The notes beneath the pieces were generated by a model that saw nothing but the letters and a program-made list of their open reading frames with translations, was not told the origin of the DNA and did no database searches. A DNA stretch of 64,000 bases from Affinibrenneria salicis (GTDB lineage: Bacteria > Pseudomonadota > Gammaproteobacteria > Enterobacterales > Enterobacteriaceae). Both the position numbers and the translations under genes were made by a program. Location of the stretch: positions 1 to 64,000 of the forward strand of contig NZ_VYKJ01000021.1 of the NCBI RefSeq assembly GCF_008710095.1, read 5' to 3'. Positions 27,426-37,850 of the stretch are shown here, one piece after another; within the stretch, counting starts at the first letter, position 1; the number at the start of each line of letters is the position of its first letter.

Positions 27426-27770
27426 GTGAATAACATCCAACTTTCGGTCGTGCACCGTTTGCCGCAAACTTATCGTTGGTTATCGGGCTTCGCTGGTGTA
27501 AAAGTTGAACCGATTCCGCTGAACGGCAGAGAAGAAGAGAATAATCTCGTTGGTTTTAAGCTGTTGAGCCACGAGGGGGATGAGGCATGGCTGATCATGC
27601 GCCAATTGACCCAGTCTCTGGAGGAAATGCAGATTCAGTGCGCGGTGGTGGAATGGGAAGGGGAGCCCTGTCTGTTCCTGCAGCGCCACGATGAATGCAC
27701 CGTGCTGTGCCGGTTGAAGAATGCCGGCGTGGCGATCGCGGAGTCCGTTTCCGCCCATTATCCCTTCTGA
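27426..27770 (+). CDS. yejG: YejG family protein
   Basis: A 114-residue YejG homologue starting at GTG (NNIQLSVVHRLPQTYRWL) with GEPCLFLQRHDE near the C-terminus. The family is restricted to enterobacteria, and in E. coli mutations affect aminoglycoside sensitivity. The biochemical role is unknown. It is convergent with yejF, whose stop is 23 bases away, as in E. coli. The GTG start is supported by alignment of the N-terminus; SD is weak (GGGGAATCGC). Confidence 0.88.
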   Translation: MNNIQLSVVHRLPQTYRWLSGFAGVKVEPIPLNGREEENNLVGFKLLSHEGDEAWLIMRQLTQSLEEMQIQCAVVEWEGEPCLFLQRHDECTVLCRLKNAGVAIAESVSAHYPF

Positions 27771-27793
27771 TTCCACGCTGCCGGCAGCATGCG

Positions 27794-29383
27794 CTAAGCC
27801 AGCTGCAGCAACTGCCGGGTGTATTCCTGTTGCGGCTGGTTAAATACCTGCCGACACTCGCCCTGTTCGACCACTTCGCCATTGCGCAACACAATAACCT
27901 GATGGCAGAGCGCGCGCACCAGACTCAGATCGTGGCTGATAAACAGATACGCCAGCTGATGTTTTTGCTGCAGCGTCTTCAGCAGCACCAGAATCTGCGC
28001 CTGTACGGTGCGGTCGAGCGACGACGTCGGTTCATCCAGGATCAGTAGTTCAGGTTGCAGAATCAGCGCCCTGGCAATGGCGATGCGCTGGCGCTGGCCG
28101 CCGGAAAATTCGGCCGGGTAGCGATGGCGGGTATCCGGATCCAGCCCGACCTCGCGCATGGCTTCCATTACCTTCTGTTCCCGCCGCGCGGCGCTAAGCT
28201 TTTGATGCACCTCCAGCCCTTCGGCGATAATCTGCTCCGCGTTGAGACGCGGATTGAGCGCGGAATTGGGATCCTGAAAAACCACCTGTATCCGTCTGCG
28301 CATCGGCAGCATCTGCCTTCGGTTAAATTGGTGCAGCGGCTGCTCGTCGAACCAGATCTCGCCGCCGGCGCGCAGCAGCCGCAACAGCGCCAGCCCGGTG
28401 GTGCTTTTGCCGGAGCCGGATTCGCCCACCAGACCAAGGCTTTCGCCGCGCCGCAGGGTAAAGGAGAGCGCGTTAACCACTGTTTTTTGCGCCACGGTGC
28501 GCTGCAGCAGGCCGCGTTTAACCGCAAAAGAGACCTGCAGCCGCTCGACGCGCAGCAGCGGCGCCGCATCCGCCGGCAGCGGCAACGCCTCGCCGCGTGG
28601 CTCGGAGTCCAGCAGCTGTCGGGTGTAAGGATGCTGAGGCGCGGCAAACAGCGCGGCGCAGCGGTTTTGCTCCACGCAGCGCCCGTTGTTCATCACCGCG
28701 ACGTTATCCGCCAGCCGGCGCACGATATTCAGGTTGTGGGTGATGAACAGCAGACTCATGCCCAGTTCCTGTTTCAGTTCGGCCAGCAGCTGGAGGATCT
28801 GGGCCTGAACCGTCACATCCAGCGCGGTGGTCGGCTCATCGGCGATCAGCAGGTCCGGCTGAGTCAGCAGCGCCATGGCGATCATCACCCGCTGGCGTTC
28901 GCCGCCGGATAACTGGTGCGGAAACGACGTCAGCCGTTCGCGGGCCTGGCGGATACCCACCCGTTCCAGGCAATCGATGATCTCCCCGCGCGCCGCCTCA
29001 TGCCGCATGCCGCGGTGCAGGCTTAGCACTTCGGCCAGCTGTTTTTCGATATTTTGCAGCGGATTGAGCGACACCATCGGTTCCTGAAAAATCATCGCGA
29101 TGCGATTACCGCGCACCTGACGCAGCGTGTTTTCATCCGCATGCAGCAGCGTCTTACCGTTAAACAGAATGTCGCCCTGCGGATAAACCACCGGCGGAGA
29201 GGGCAGCAGGCGCAGCACCGACAGCGCGCTCACACTCTTGCCCGAACCGGATTCCCCCACCAGCGCCAGCGTTTCGCCGGCGTCGATGGACAGCGACAGG
29301 TTGTCCACCACGCGCCGTTGCTCGTCGCCGCGCTGAAAGGCGATGCTCAGATCCTGTATTTGCAATAAAGGGGTAGCGGACAT
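27794..29383 (-). CDS. yejF: Microcin C/oligopeptide ABC transporter, double ATPase
   Basis: A 529-residue tandem ABC ATPase, the same length as E. coli YejF. Each half has Walker A (GESGSGKS at about 46 and again in the second half), signature (LSGGERQRV; FSGGQRQRI) and Walker B (LLIADEP; LLILDEP). It powers uptake of peptides, including the Trojan-horse antibiotic microcin C, through YejBE. The ATG at 29383 follows the yejE stop by a single base. It is the last gene of yejABEF. Confidence 0.95.
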   Translation of the reverse strand: MSATPLLQIQDLSIAFQRGDEQRRVVDNLSLSIDAGETLALVGESGSGKSVSALSVLRLLPSPPVVYPQGDILFNGKTLLHADENTLRQVRGNRIAMIFQEPMVSLNPLQNIEKQLAEVLSLHRGMRHEAARGEIIDCLERVGIRQARERLTSFPHQLSGGERQRVMIAMALLTQPDLLIADEPTTALDVTVQAQILQLLAELKQELGMSLLFITHNLNIVRRLADNVAVMNNGRCVEQNRCAALFAAPQHPYTRQLLDSEPRGEALPLPADAAPLLRVERLQVSFAVKRGLLQRTVAQKTVVNALSFTLRRGESLGLVGESGSGKSTTGLALLRLLRAGGEIWFDEQPLHQFNRRQMLPMRRRIQVVFQDPNSALNPRLNAEQIIAEGLEVHQKLSAARREQKVMEAMREVGLDPDTRHRYPAEFSGGQRQRIAIARALILQPELLILDEPTSSLDRTVQAQILVLLKTLQQKHQLAYLFISHDLSLVRALCHQVIVLRNGEVVEQGECRQVFNQPQQEYTRQLLQLA

Positions 29384-29384
29384 A

Positions 29385-30410
29385 TTAATGCGCCTTACTG
29401 GGATCAAAGGCGTCGCGAACCGCTTCGCCGATAAAAATGAGTAGCGACAGCACCAGCGCCAGCACCACGAACACAGTGATGCCGAGCCACGGCGCCTGCA
29501 GGTTGTTTTTCCCTTCCAGCAGCAGCGTACCGAGCGACGGCGAACCGAGCGGCAGACCGAAGCCGAGGAAATCCAGCGAGGTCAGCGTCGTGATGGAGCC
29601 GCATAAAATAAACGGCAGATAGGTAAGGGTGGCGACCATCGCGTTGGGCAACATGCAGCGATACATGATGACGCGATCGCTGACGCCCATCGCCTGGGCG
29701 GCGCGGATGTAGTCAAAGTTGCGCGTGCGCAGGAATTCGGCGCGCACCACGCCGACCAGACTCATCCAGCCGAACAGTACGGTGATGGCCAATAGCCACC
29801 AAAAATCGGGCTGGAGTACGCTGGAAAGCAAGATAATCAGAAACAGCGTGGGCATGCCGGACCACACTTCGATAAAGCGCTGACCCCACAGATCGAACCA
29901 GCCGCCGTAATAGCCCTGAGTGGCGCCTACGGTGATGCCGATCAGGCTGGAAAACAGCGTCAGCGCCAGGCCGAACAGCAGCGAAATACGAAAGCCGTAC
30001 AGCACCTGAGCCACCACATCCCGGCCCTGACTGTCGGTACCGAGCCAGTTATGGCGATTCGGCGCCGACGGAAACGGCGTATCGGTGGCGTAATTGATGG
30101 TGGCGTAGCTGAAGCGGACCGGCGGCCACAGCATCCAGCCGTGTCGCGCCAGCTGCTGGGACAGCCAGGGATCGCGGTAATCGGCGGCGGTCGCCAGCTG
30201 TCCGCCGAAGTCGGTTTCCGTGTAGTTGACCAGAGCCGGCGCGTAGAGATGTCCGTCGTAGCGCACAATCAGCGGCTTGTCGTTGGCGATCAGTTCGGCG
30301 CCCAGGCTGATGATAAACAGCAGCAGGAAAAGCCACAGCGACCAGTAGCCGCGACGATTATTTTTGAAGCGCGCCCAGCGCGCCTGATTGATTGGGCTTA
30401 AACGGCTCAT
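29385..30410 (-). CDS. yejE: Microcin C/oligopeptide ABC transporter permease YejE
   Basis: A 341-residue OppC-type permease: [19 protein letters not shown] at the N-terminal helix, [20 protein letters not shown], and the EAA loop ([20 protein letters not shown]). Length is identical to E. coli YejE. It overlaps yejB by four bases (ATGA) and precedes yejF by one base, consistent with a translationally coupled operon. Confidence 0.95.
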   Translation of the reverse strand: MSRLSPINQARWARFKNNRRGYWSLWLFLLLFIISLGAELIANDKPLIVRYDGHLYAPALVNYTETDFGGQLATAADYRDPWLSQQLARHGWMLWPPVRFSYATINYATDTPFPSAPNRHNWLGTDSQGRDVVAQVLYGFRISLLFGLALTLFSSLIGITVGATQGYYGGWFDLWGQRFIEVWSGMPTLFLIILLSSVLQPDFWWLLAITVLFGWMSLVGVVRAEFLRTRNFDYIRAAQAMGVSDRVIMYRCMLPNAMVATLTYLPFILCGSITTLTSLDFLGFGLPLGSPSLGTLLLEGKNNLQAPWLGITVFVVLALVLSLLIFIGEAVRDAFDPSKAH

Positions 30411-31498
30411 TGGCGTCCCTCGAAGTCGATACGCGGGTCAACCAGCGTGTAGGTAATGTCGCTGACGATATTCAGCAGCAGACCTATCAGGGTGAAGATA
30501 TACAGCGTGCCGAACATCACCGGGTAGTCGCGCTGCAGCGTGGCGTCGTAGCCCAGCAGCCCCAGTCCGTTCAGGGAAAACATCACTTCAATCAGCAGAG
30601 ATCCGGTGAAGAACATACTGATGAAGGTGGCGGGAAAGCCGGCGATCACCAGCAGCATCGCGTTGCGGAATACGTGGCGATAGAGGATTTTATTTTCATC
30701 CAGCCCTTTGGCGCGGGCGGTGATGACATATTGTTTGCGGATCTCATCCATAAAGGAATTTTTAGTCAACATGGTCAGCGTGGCGAAGCCGCCGATCACC
30801 GAGGCCAGTACCGGCAGCGCGATGTGCCACAGATAATCGGTGATCTTGCCGTACCAGGGCAGCGTATCGAAATTGCTGGACACCAGGCCGCGCAGCGGGA
30901 ACCAGTCGAGATAGCTGCCGCCGGCGAATAGCACAATCAGCAGGATGGCGAACAGAAAGGCTGGAATGGCATAGCCGACGATGATCAGCGTACTGCTCCA
31001 GGTGTCGAACGGCGTGCCGTTTCTCACCGCCTTCTTAATGCCGAGCGGAATCGAAACCAGATACACAATCAGCGTGCTCCAGAGGCCGAGGCTGATCGAT
31101 ACCGGCATACTCTCTTTAATCAGCTGCATCACCGAGGCGCCGCGGAACAGGCTGTCGCCGAAATCGAAACGAACATAGTTCCACAGCAGGCTGAAATAAC
31201 GCTCATGCAGCGGCTTATCGAAGCCATAGCGTCGGGTGATCTCTTCGATAACCTCCGGGTCCAGCCCGCGCGAACCGCGATAGCTGCCGCCATGCGCCGG
31301 GTTGAGGTTGCCGCCCATGCGCGCCATCGCGCTGTCGCCGCCGCCGGTGAAGCCGCTGCCGTGCCCCAGTTCGATCGCGGCGATCGCCTGATCGACCGGC
31401 CCGCCGGGCGCCACCTGAACAATGAAGAAATTAATCGTAATGATGGCCCACAGCGTGGGGATGACCAGTAAAAGCCGGCGTAACAGATAAGTTCCCAC
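30407..31498 (-). CDS. yejB: Microcin C/oligopeptide ABC transporter permease YejB
   Basis: A 363-residue OppB-type permease with an N-terminal helix ([20 protein letters not shown]), a large periplasmic loop with a Gly-rich segment typical of YejB, and the EAA loop ([21 protein letters not shown]). It pairs with YejE in the inner membrane. It begins ten bases after yejA and overlaps yejE. Confidence 0.95.
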   Translation of the reverse strand: MGTYLLRRLLLVIPTLWAIITINFFIVQVAPGGPVDQAIAAIELGHGSGFTGGGDSAMARMGGNLNPAHGGSYRGSRGLDPEVIEEITRRYGFDKPLHERYFSLLWNYVRFDFGDSLFRGASVMQLIKESMPVSISLGLWSTLIVYLVSIPLGIKKAVRNGTPFDTWSSTLIIVGYAIPAFLFAILLIVLFAGGSYLDWFPLRGLVSSNFDTLPWYGKITDYLWHIALPVLASVIGGFATLTMLTKNSFMDEIRKQYVITARAKGLDENKILYRHVFRNAMLLVIAGFPATFISMFFTGSLLIEVMFSLNGLGLLGYDATLQRDYPVMFGTLYIFTLIGLLLNIVSDITYTLVDPRIDFEGRQ

Positions 31499-31508
31499 CC
31501 TCTACTCC

Positions 31509-33317
31509 TTAGCGGCGCGCTGCCGGCAGTCTGGCGGCCTTGCCGGCGTCATACCACCAGCCGTCAACGCCCAGCGAACGGCTCGGGCGCGAGGCGGGCA
31601 TGGAAAATTTGTCCCAGTAGGCGAAACGGTCATGGTTCGAGTACCACATTGGGATCATAAACTGGTTCCACGTCAATACGCGATCGAGCGCGCGTCCCAG
31701 CGACAGCAGCGCCTCTGGTTGGCCCTGATGCTGCACAATCAGTTCGATCAGCCGGTCGATGGCCGGATCCTGCACGCCGGAGCGATTATAGCTGGAATCG
31801 ATATACTGTGAGCTCCAGAAGATTTGCAGGTCCGGATTGGGGTACTCGAAGGCGCTGTAGACGGTCGGGATCATATCGAAATCGCGGCTGCGCACCCGGT
31901 TAATAAACTGCGAGCTGTCCACCTCGCGCAGCGTCATGTTGATGCCCAGACGCCGCAGGTTGTGCTGGAACGGCAGGACGTACTGGGAATTTGAGCCGCT
32001 GAGCAACAGCAGTTCGAAAGTAAAGGGTTTGCCGGTCTGGCGATTGACCAGTTGCTGATTCTTCAACTCCCAGCCGGCCTGACGCAGCATTTCCAGCGCC
32101 TGCAGCAGATGATCGCGATTATAGCCCGAGCCGTCGGAGACGGCGGGCCGCAGGGCGGGGCCGAAGACTTCCGGCGGGATCTGATCGGCCAGCGGCGTCA
32201 GCCAGGCGCGTTCGGCGGCGTCCGGTTCGCCGCGCGCCGCGTAGTCGGTATTCTGAAAGTAGCTGTCGGTGCGCTGCCAGGACTGATAATAAAGCGCCTT
32301 GTTCATCCAGTTAAAATCAAACAGCAGCGACAGCGCCTGGCGCACCCGGCGGTCGGCGAACAACGGGCGCTTAATGTTGAAAGCCAGCCAGCGCGTATCC
32401 TGCGCCGACTGATTGGCCCAGTCCTGACGGACGATAAAACCACGCGCAAAATTGCCGCCCTGATACTGAGTGGCCCAGTGTTTGGGCGAACTCTCCATGC
32501 GGAAATCGTAGGCGCCGGCTTTAAACGCCTCCAGCGCGACGTTATCGTCCAGATAATAGTCGTAGCGGATCTGGTCGAAATTGAAGCGCCCGCGGTTAAC
32601 CGGCAGGTCGGCGCCCCAATAGTCCTTAACCCGCGACCAGGTAACATATTGACCCATGCGGTAAGCGGTGATGCGGTAAGGGCCGCTACCCGGCGGCGGG
32701 AAAGCCAGCGGTTCGTTCAGTTTGTGCTGACGCCAAAACTTTTCCGGCATAATGGGCAGAGTAAACAGGCTTAACAGCTGGTCCTTATCCGGTTTTGGCA
32801 GCTCAATGCGCACCGTGCGCGGCGCAATCGCTTTAACCGTGGTGCCTTTATAGTACAGCCGGAACTGCGGCACGCCCTCGGTCATAAACTTAGTGAAGGT
32901 AAAGGCGACGTCGGAGGCCAGAATCGGCGTGCCGTCGTGGAAGCTTGCATCGGGATTGAGGGTAATTTCAATCCAGCGGTAGTCGGCCGGATAGCGGGCG
33001 GATTCGGCGACCAGCGGATAGTAGCTGGCGGGTTCGTCTTCCGACGCGGTGAACAGCGAATCATACATGCGCTCGGTGCGGGCCGCAGGCGAGCCGCGCA
33101 TGGAATAGCGGTTGAAGTTGTCATAGGTGCCGATAGCGCTGAGCGTGATGGCGCCGCCGCGCGGCGCGTCGGGATTAACGTAGTCGAAATGCTGAAATCC
33201 CTGCGCGTATTTGGGCTCCCCCAGCAGGGCGAACGAGAAACCCTGTTGACGGTCTTCGGCCTGCAGGCCGAAATGCAGTGTACAAAGTAACACCGCGATC
33301 GCTATTCGCTGAAACAT
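31509..33317 (-). CDS. yejA: Oligopeptide/microcin C-binding periplasmic protein
   Basis: A 602-residue family-5 extracellular solute-binding protein. It has a signal peptide (residues 1-20, ending GLQA), then the typical GEPKYAQGFQHFDYVNPDAPRGG opening (read in two parts), SFHDGTPILASDVAFTF and the C-terminal WYSNHDRFAYW. It delivers peptides to YejBEF. First gene of the operon; the promoter must lie in the 470 bases upstream. Confidence 0.95.
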   Translation of the reverse strand: MFQRIAIAVLLCTLHFGLQAEDRQQGFSFALLGEPKYAQGFQHFDYVNPDAPRGGAITLSAIGTYDNFNRYSMRGSPAARTERMYDSLFTASEDEPASYYPLVAESARYPADYRWIEITLNPDASFHDGTPILASDVAFTFTKFMTEGVPQFRLYYKGTTVKAIAPRTVRIELPKPDKDQLLSLFTLPIMPEKFWRQHKLNEPLAFPPPGSGPYRITAYRMGQYVTWSRVKDYWGADLPVNRGRFNFDQIRYDYYLDDNVALEAFKAGAYDFRMESSPKHWATQYQGGNFARGFIVRQDWANQSAQDTRWLAFNIKRPLFADRRVRQALSLLFDFNWMNKALYYQSWQRTDSYFQNTDYAARGEPDAAERAWLTPLADQIPPEVFGPALRPAVSDGSGYNRDHLLQALEMLRQAGWELKNQQLVNRQTGKPFTFELLLLSGSNSQYVLPFQHNLRRLGINMTLREVDSSQFINRVRSRDFDMIPTVYSAFEYPNPDLQIFWSSQYIDSSYNRSGVQDPAIDRLIELIVQHQGQPEALLSLGRALDRVLTWNQFMIPMWYSNHDRFAYWDKFSMPASRPSRSLGVDGWWYDAGKAARLPAARR

Positions 33318-33573
33318 CTTGACGTCTTACTCCTGCAATAAAGCGGATTAGCGTACGCTCCTGAAATTGTTCATCTTCATGTCATTTTGGTGTCATAAAG
33401 ACGGATATCCTCTTTTATCATGAATGCGCACGCTTGTCCTGGAATAATCAGCGGTTGAAACGCGATGGAACGTAATGAAAATATTGATATAGACTCGCCA
33501 TATTTCGGGCGCGTAAGCGTTGGCGTTTGTGACCGGTCCATCCTCTGGTTTCTTTATCGCGCGGCCGCCGCCA
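33318..33573. other. Upstream region of yejA
   Basis: It probably contains the yejABEF promoter. A TCATNTTGGTGTCAT arrangement near 33380-33396 is noted without assignment. No gene seen. Confidence 0.35.
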
Positions 33574-33700
33574 GCGGCGTTCAAACCCGCTCCAGGCAGC
33601 TTCGGGATTAATCCGCCTCGTCCATAGCGTCCATAGAGGACAACGCGTTGCGCTGTTCAAAACGATAACGTTTTGCCCTGCAATTCGAATTGTTCAGTGT
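33574..33700. repeat. Dispersed intergenic repeat, copy 2
   Basis: The second copy of the element at 196-340, in the same orientation, sharing the AAAACGATAACGTTTT core with CCTGCAATTCGA downstream and the CCTCGTCC and TTCAA-CCCGCTC blocks upstream. It sits between yejA and mepS, where E. coli has the unrelated rtn gene. Confidence 0.6.
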
Positions 33701-33718
33701 CAGAGTGTAGTGCAGAGA

Positions 33719-33753
33719 TAAAAAAACGCCGTCTGGTCAGGCGGCGTTTTTTG
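33719..33753. terminator. Terminator downstream of mepS
   Basis: AAAAAACGCCG-TCTGGTCAGG-CGGCGTTTTTT: a GC stem with A and T runs on both sides, 39 bases past the mepS stop on the minus strand. Confidence 0.85.
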
Positions 33754-33791
33754 TTTCGTTCGGCAATGCTGTTCTGCAGGGGAAGGACAAA

Positions 33792-34376
33792 TCAGCTATG
33801 TTCACCCTTGCTCAGAATCCGACGCGCTTCATGGTAACGTTTTTTCCAGTAGGCTTCGTCCAGGTTGGAGATCATGACGCCTGAACTGGTGGAGGCATGC
33901 ACAAATTGCTGATTACCGAGATAGATGCCGACATGGCGACCGGTGGAACCCGCCCGGAACAGAACTAAATCGCCCGGACGCAGGCCGGCGCGCTGGATTT
34001 TCTTACCCACTTCCTGCTGTTCGTAGGTCGAGCGCGGCAAATCCATGCCGAATTGATCGCGAAAAGTACGCTGAACGAAAGCGGAACAGTCGATGCCGCG
34101 TTTGCTGTCGCCGCCTAAACGGTAACGCACGCCTTTCCAGCTGGCATATTGTTCAAGTAACCTGGATTTAATATCCACGTTACGCACCATCGCTTCAAAC
34201 TCATCCTGAGAGGCTTGCAGTAAAAGCCCGTTTTTATCATTAACCGCATGCATCTCAGTTTGGGAATTCTGTGAATTAACTGCGTTGTTGCTGCTACAGG
34301 CGGAAAGCATAATTGCCGCCGCAACGGCAGGGATCGCCCGCCAGATATATCTCAGGATCGGTTGAGATTTGACCAT
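33792..34376 (-). CDS. mepS: Murein DD-endopeptidase MepS (Spr), outer-membrane lipoprotein
   Basis: A 194-residue NlpC/P60 cysteine peptidase that cleaves D-Ala-mDAP cross-links so the wall can expand. The lipobox LSAC places the lipidated Cys at 27. The catalytic residues are Cys97 (GIDCSAFVQ), His148 (GRHVGIYLG) and His160 (FVHAS). In E. coli its level is set by NlpI/Prc proteolysis. It is flanked by lpxT as in E. coli. Confidence 0.95.
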   Translation of the reverse strand: MVKSQPILRYIWRAIPAVAAAIMLSACSSNNAVNSQNSQTEMHAVNDKNGLLLQASQDEFEAMVRNVDIKSRLLEQYASWKGVRYRLGGDSKRGIDCSAFVQRTFRDQFGMDLPRSTYEQQEVGKKIQRAGLRPGDLVLFRAGSTGRHVGIYLGNQQFVHASTSSGVMISNLDEAYWKKRYHEARRILSKGEHS

Positions 34377-34827
34377 TATAGTGATTTTCCCTTGAAGTCC
34401 TTAACGATGAATATCGCTATGCAGTAATTGCCAAACGAAACGAGAGTCGACCATACCCAACATTTTTCAGCTGCGCTCGCTGTCGCCTTTCTGAAATTTA
34501 AAACCTATTGGGTATAACCAGTGCCGGCCGGCAGTACAATGACCAGGTTTCAGAAATGTGTCACAAAGCACACAAATTCCGTCTCATTATCAGATTGTTG
34601 CTGCTGGGGTAGGCAAACTTTTCCGAGGTTACCGTAATAAACTGAAGATTGCGAGTGATTTTAAACGCTTGTCTATAAGATTTGGTTATGTAATCAGCAG
34701 AAATATGGCAATGGAAAGGGAATGACATATCTGGATACAGTTTTATCGCTGCCGCGCTAATTCCGCGGCTGACCGCTGGGCGGTCAACAATGCGGATAAT
34801 CGGCAGGCGGATAATATAACAGAAATA
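34377..34827. other. mepS upstream region with a small palindromic element
   Basis: Between lpxT and mepS, both on the minus strand. It holds the inverted-repeat element at 34453-34515 and presumably the mepS promoter. A TGTG-N8-CACA pair near 34557 resembles a CRP half-site arrangement but is weak. No coding sequence is supported. Confidence 0.4.
34453..34515. repeat. 63-bp inverted-repeat element (ATACCC/GGGTAT ends)
   Basis: ATACCCAA and TTGGGTAT form the ends, with TTTTCAG and CTGAAA forming an inner inverted pair. The same end and inner motifs occur in the longer element at 51185-51352, so this looks like a shortened member of an ERIC-related intergenic repeat family. Confidence 0.55.
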
Positions 34828-35541
34828 CTAATCAGTCCCGCCGGCGCGGTATTTTCCGGGCAGTTTCCGGTCGAGCCAGTTAATCAATTTATCGCTGAGC
34901 GGCGTCAGTAAACACCAGCTCAGTCCAACCAGCACCACCGATAGCGAGCCGACGGCGATATCGGTAAACCAGTGGGCGCCGATCATCAGGCGCGGCAGCG
35001 AAAAGACGATAACAATCAGTACGCCGAGCAGAAAGGCGCCGCGGGTAAAGTAGCGCAGCATAAAGGCGGCGAAAACCATCAGCATCATGCCGTGGTCGCC
35101 CGGGAAGCTGTCGCTTGAGGCATCTTTGGTGGGGATGCCGGTCAGTTGGCCGACGCGGTTGACGTGCTCAAAGAACAGCGTCGGGCTGGTGTGTTTCACC
35201 GGCAGTAAATGGCCCAGCTGATTCAGCACCGTACCGCAGAGCAGCATCGTGACGCCGATCAGCAGCAGCCGGCGCCGTTCCGGCGGCGCGGCGCGCAGAT
35301 AAAAGCGCAGATAGATCAGACCCATAGACAACAGCGCGCAGCCGTCGAACGCGCGATTGTTGGTGATCGCCACCAGACGCAGAAACGACGGGCTGCTGAG
35401 CAGATGCTGGTTGAAGTAGCGGAAAATCTGGCTGTCCAGCGCGAACCAGAAACCGTGCCGTTGTTGCCAGTACCATGACAGAAACAGCGCCAGACCCAGT
35501 GCGTTAAGCACAATAATATAAAACAGGTTTTTTCGTTGCAT
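34828..35541 (-). CDS. lpxT: Lipid A 1-diphosphate synthase (PAP2 family)
   Basis: A 237-residue PAP2 membrane enzyme matching E. coli LpxT (YeiU), which moves phosphate from undecaprenyl diphosphate to lipid A on the periplasmic face. The PAP2 motifs are visible: SDSFPGDHG near 143-151 and RLMIGAHWFTDIAVG near 185-199. Around six membrane helices. It lies between mepS and yeiR as in E. coli; the yeiR stop is 43 bases away. Confidence 0.9.
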   Translation of the reverse strand: MQRKNLFYIIVLNALGLALFLSWYWQQRHGFWFALDSQIFRYFNQHLLSSPSFLRLVAITNNRAFDGCALLSMGLIYLRFYLRAAPPERRRLLLIGVTMLLCGTVLNQLGHLLPVKHTSPTLFFEHVNRVGQLTGIPTKDASSDSFPGDHGMMLMVFAAFMLRYFTRGAFLLGVLIVIVFSLPRLMIGAHWFTDIAVGSLSVVLVGLSWCLLTPLSDKLINWLDRKLPGKYRAGGTD

Positions 35542-35584
35542 AATGACGGTTCTTGCACAGAGCTAAATTCTGCATCCTGTTGTA

Positions 35585-36568
35585 TCACATCCCGCTTAAA
35601 CGAGACTTTAACAGCGCGCTCTGCAGGCTATTCCACTCTTCACGCCGCTCGCTGATTAACTCGATCCGACTGTCGGGCGGCGCAACCGGACGCGTCTCAA
35701 TGCGCAGATCCTGTCCCTGACGGTTAATGATTAATGCGCCTTCCTGAATACGCATCACGCCCTTGATCCGTTCGACCGGCGACAGGCGTACCCAATCGAG
35801 CAGGCGGGCCGTGTCAAACAAGGTTTCCGCAGTAAATACCCAGCCGCAGGCGTAGTACCCCTGACCATCGTTGAGCGAGCGGCGCCACGATTGCCCTTGC
35901 GGCAGGTGAAGGGCGGCCAGTCCGTGCTGTGGATGCGAATGAGGGTGGTGACTGGCGTCGGGCAGCGGGCGTTCGTTGCGGCGCGGGCTGTCGAGCAGGC
36001 CGATATCGATCGCGCCGTGGCTGGCGACGATCACCGGGCGGCCGTCGGCCTGTCGTCGCTGCCACAGCTGCAGCGCGGCGCGGTCAGCCGGCTGCCCGCG
36101 ATCCTGTTTATTCGCGATAATTATATCGGCCGCCGCCAGCTGATCGCGGAAATTTTCATTTTGCGTATGGCGTTCATCGCTCAGCTGGCGCGGATCGAGC
36201 AGGCATAGCGTGGCCTGCAGTTCCAGCCAGGGGCGGTAGGCTTCGCCGGTCAGCATGGCGAGAATTTGCTTCGGGTGTCCGAGCCCGGTCGGTTCGATCA
36301 GCAGCCGGTGCGGTTTTTGCTGCTGCAGCAGCATATTGAGTCCGATCTGCATCGGCAGCCCGTTGACGCAGCACATGCAGCCGCCTGGGATCTCCTTCAG
36401 CAACGCGCCGCTGTCGGACAGCAGCGCGCCGTCGATGCCAATGTCGCCAAACTCATTGACCAGCACGGCCCACTGCTCATGCTGCGGTTTTTGCGTCAGC
36501 AGATGGCGAATGGTGGTGGTTTTGCCACTGCCGAGAAATCCGGTAATCAGGTTAACTTTAGTCAGCAT
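35585..36568 (-). CDS. yeiR: CobW/COG0523-family zinc-binding GTPase YeiR
   Basis: A 327-residue G3E GTPase: Walker A GFLGSGKTT, the GCMCC metal motif (PGGCMCCVNG near residue 64), a switch region (IEPTGLGHP) and NKQD for guanine binding. A His-rich stretch (SHHPHSHPQH near 206-215) probably adds metal sites. E. coli YeiR binds zinc and stimulates GTPase activity upon zinc binding; it is proposed to work in zinc allocation. No Zur-like site was identified. Confidence 0.9.
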   Translation of the reverse strand: MLTKVNLITGFLGSGKTTTIRHLLTQKPQHEQWAVLVNEFGDIGIDGALLSDSGALLKEIPGGCMCCVNGLPMQIGLNMLLQQQKPHRLLIEPTGLGHPKQILAMLTGEAYRPWLELQATLCLLDPRQLSDERHTQNENFRDQLAAADIIIANKQDRGQPADRAALQLWQRRQADGRPVIVASHGAIDIGLLDSPRRNERPLPDASHHPHSHPQHGLAALHLPQGQSWRRSLNDGQGYYACGWVFTAETLFDTARLLDWVRLSPVERIKGVMRIQEGALIINRQGQDLRIETRPVAPPDSRIELISERREEWNSLQSALLKSRLSGM

Positions 36569-36691
36569 AGAAAGACCTCAATGCGATTGGATGTGTGAAC
36601 GCAGGGCGGCGGGCGGAAGCGGGAATAGGGCGTGGCGAGCGGGGTGAAGCCGGCGGCGGTTCATCCCCGCTTTGTCTGCGGCGCGGCGCGG

Positions 36692-37264
36692 TTATTCCGC
36701 GCGGCCCATATAGCGGCGTTCCGCGATATGAATACGAATTTTTTCGCCGGCGCTCAGATATTCCGGCACCTGAATAACCAACCCGGTGCTCATGGTGGCC
36801 GGTTTGTTGCGCGCGCTGGCCGAAGCCCCTTTGATGCCGGGCGCCGTATCGACAATTTCCAGATCGACGGTCTGCGGCAGTTCCAGCGCCAGGATCTGGC
36901 CGTCCATCGTCAGGACCTGAATGCCGGGCATGCCGCCTTCAGGAATAAACAGCAGCTCGTCCTCGATCTGCTCTTTTTTGAAATTGTAGGGCGTATAGTC
37001 TTCATCATCCATAAACACATACTCGTCGCCGTCGATATAGGAGAACGTTACGGTACGGCGGGTGAGGGTAATGGTATCGAGGATATCATCGCCTTTAAAA
37101 CGCTCTTCCACTTTCAGCCCGGTGCGTACATCGGAAAAGCGCATTTTATACAGCGTGCTGGCGCCGCGGGCGCTTGGGCTCTGGATATCAATATCCTTGA
37201 CCAGCAACAGCTTGCCGTTGTAGTTAACGGCCATGCCGCGTTTGATTTCGTTTGCTCTTGCCAT
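36692..37264 (-). CDS. yeiP: EF-P-like translation factor EfpL (YeiP)
   Basis: A 190-residue elongation factor P paralogue, the same length as E. coli YeiP. The tip loop carries SPSARGAS with an arginine where EF-P has the modified lysine, and the following [13 protein letters not shown] is conserved. EfpL relieves ribosome stalling at proline and related motifs. It begins [13 protein letters not shown]. Divergent from the yeiW-like gene. Confidence 0.93.
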   Translation of the reverse strand: MARANEIKRGMAVNYNGKLLLVKDIDIQSPSARGASTLYKMRFSDVRTGLKVEERFKGDDILDTITLTRRTVTFSYIDGDEYVFMDDEDYTPYNFKKEQIEDELLFIPEGGMPGIQVLTMDGQILALELPQTVDLEIVDTAPGIKGASASARNKPATMSTGLVIQVPEYLSAGEKIRIHIAERRYMGRAE

Positions 37265-37591
37265 GAAGGGACTACCTGTCGAAAAAAGGATTTTTGTCGC
37301 GACACGTTACTCGCGCCGCGTCGTTCAGGCAAGCAGGAATTCGCGTTCGGCGGCGAAGATTTCGCCCGTTGCGTCGCGGCGTCCCGGCGCCGTTTGCCGG
37401 CCGCGTTGAAAAACGGTCCGGCGCTGCACAAAACGGTTCGCCGGCGCCTGACGGCCTGTTATGGTAGAGCGAATTTTATCCGTGGCGGCGCGATTGCGCC
37501 GCGCCGACCAGGCCTGCAGCGCGCGACATGAATGGCGCGCCGGCGGCGGGTTATCCGGCCGCTGGCGGCCATCGTCCAGGAGAAGAGGTTG
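37265..37591. other. Divergent region between yeiP and the yeiW-like gene
   Basis: Very GC-rich, with no RNA gene or terminator recognised. It should contain both promoters; TATGGTAGAG near 37460 is a possible extended -10 for the plus-strand gene. Confidence 0.3.
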
Positions 37592-37846
37592 ATGGAATGT
37601 CGCGCGCTGTGTGGAGCCTGCTGTATCGCCCCGTCGATCTCCAGTCCGCTGCCGGGCATGCCGGAGGGCAAACCCGCCGGCGTGCCTTGTCCGCATCTGG
37701 ATGCGCAGATGCGTTGCGGCCTGTTCGGCTCGCCGCTGCGCCCGGCGGTGTGTCGCAGCCTGCGGCCAACGCGCGAGATGTGTCGTTCGCAGCGCGATGA
37801 GGCCTTGATCTATCTGACCCGACTGGAGAGGCTGACCGCGCCCTGA
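37592..37846 (+). CDS. yeiW: YkgJ-family Cys-cluster protein (YeiW-like)
   Basis: An 84-residue protein with the CxxCC-type pattern [11 protein letters not shown] and further cysteines in PCPHLD, RCGLF, VCRSL and MCRS, typical of the zinc/iron-chelating UPF0153/YkgJ family. The ATG at 37592 has AGGAGAAGAGG just upstream. It ends four bases before the 3' end of convergent setB. Synteny with E. coli yeiW supports the name; the function is unknown. Confidence 0.8.
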   Translation: MECRALCGACCIAPSISSPLPGMPEGKPAGVPCPHLDAQMRCGLFGSPLRPAVCRSLRPTREMCRSQRDEALIYLTRLERLTAP

Positions 37847-37850
37847 CGTC

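Noticed and set aside
34557..34572. CRP site (TGTG-N8-CACA) upstream of mepS
   Set aside because: Only the core half-sites agree; the fifth consensus bases and part of the flanks do not, and there is no known CRP control of mepS.
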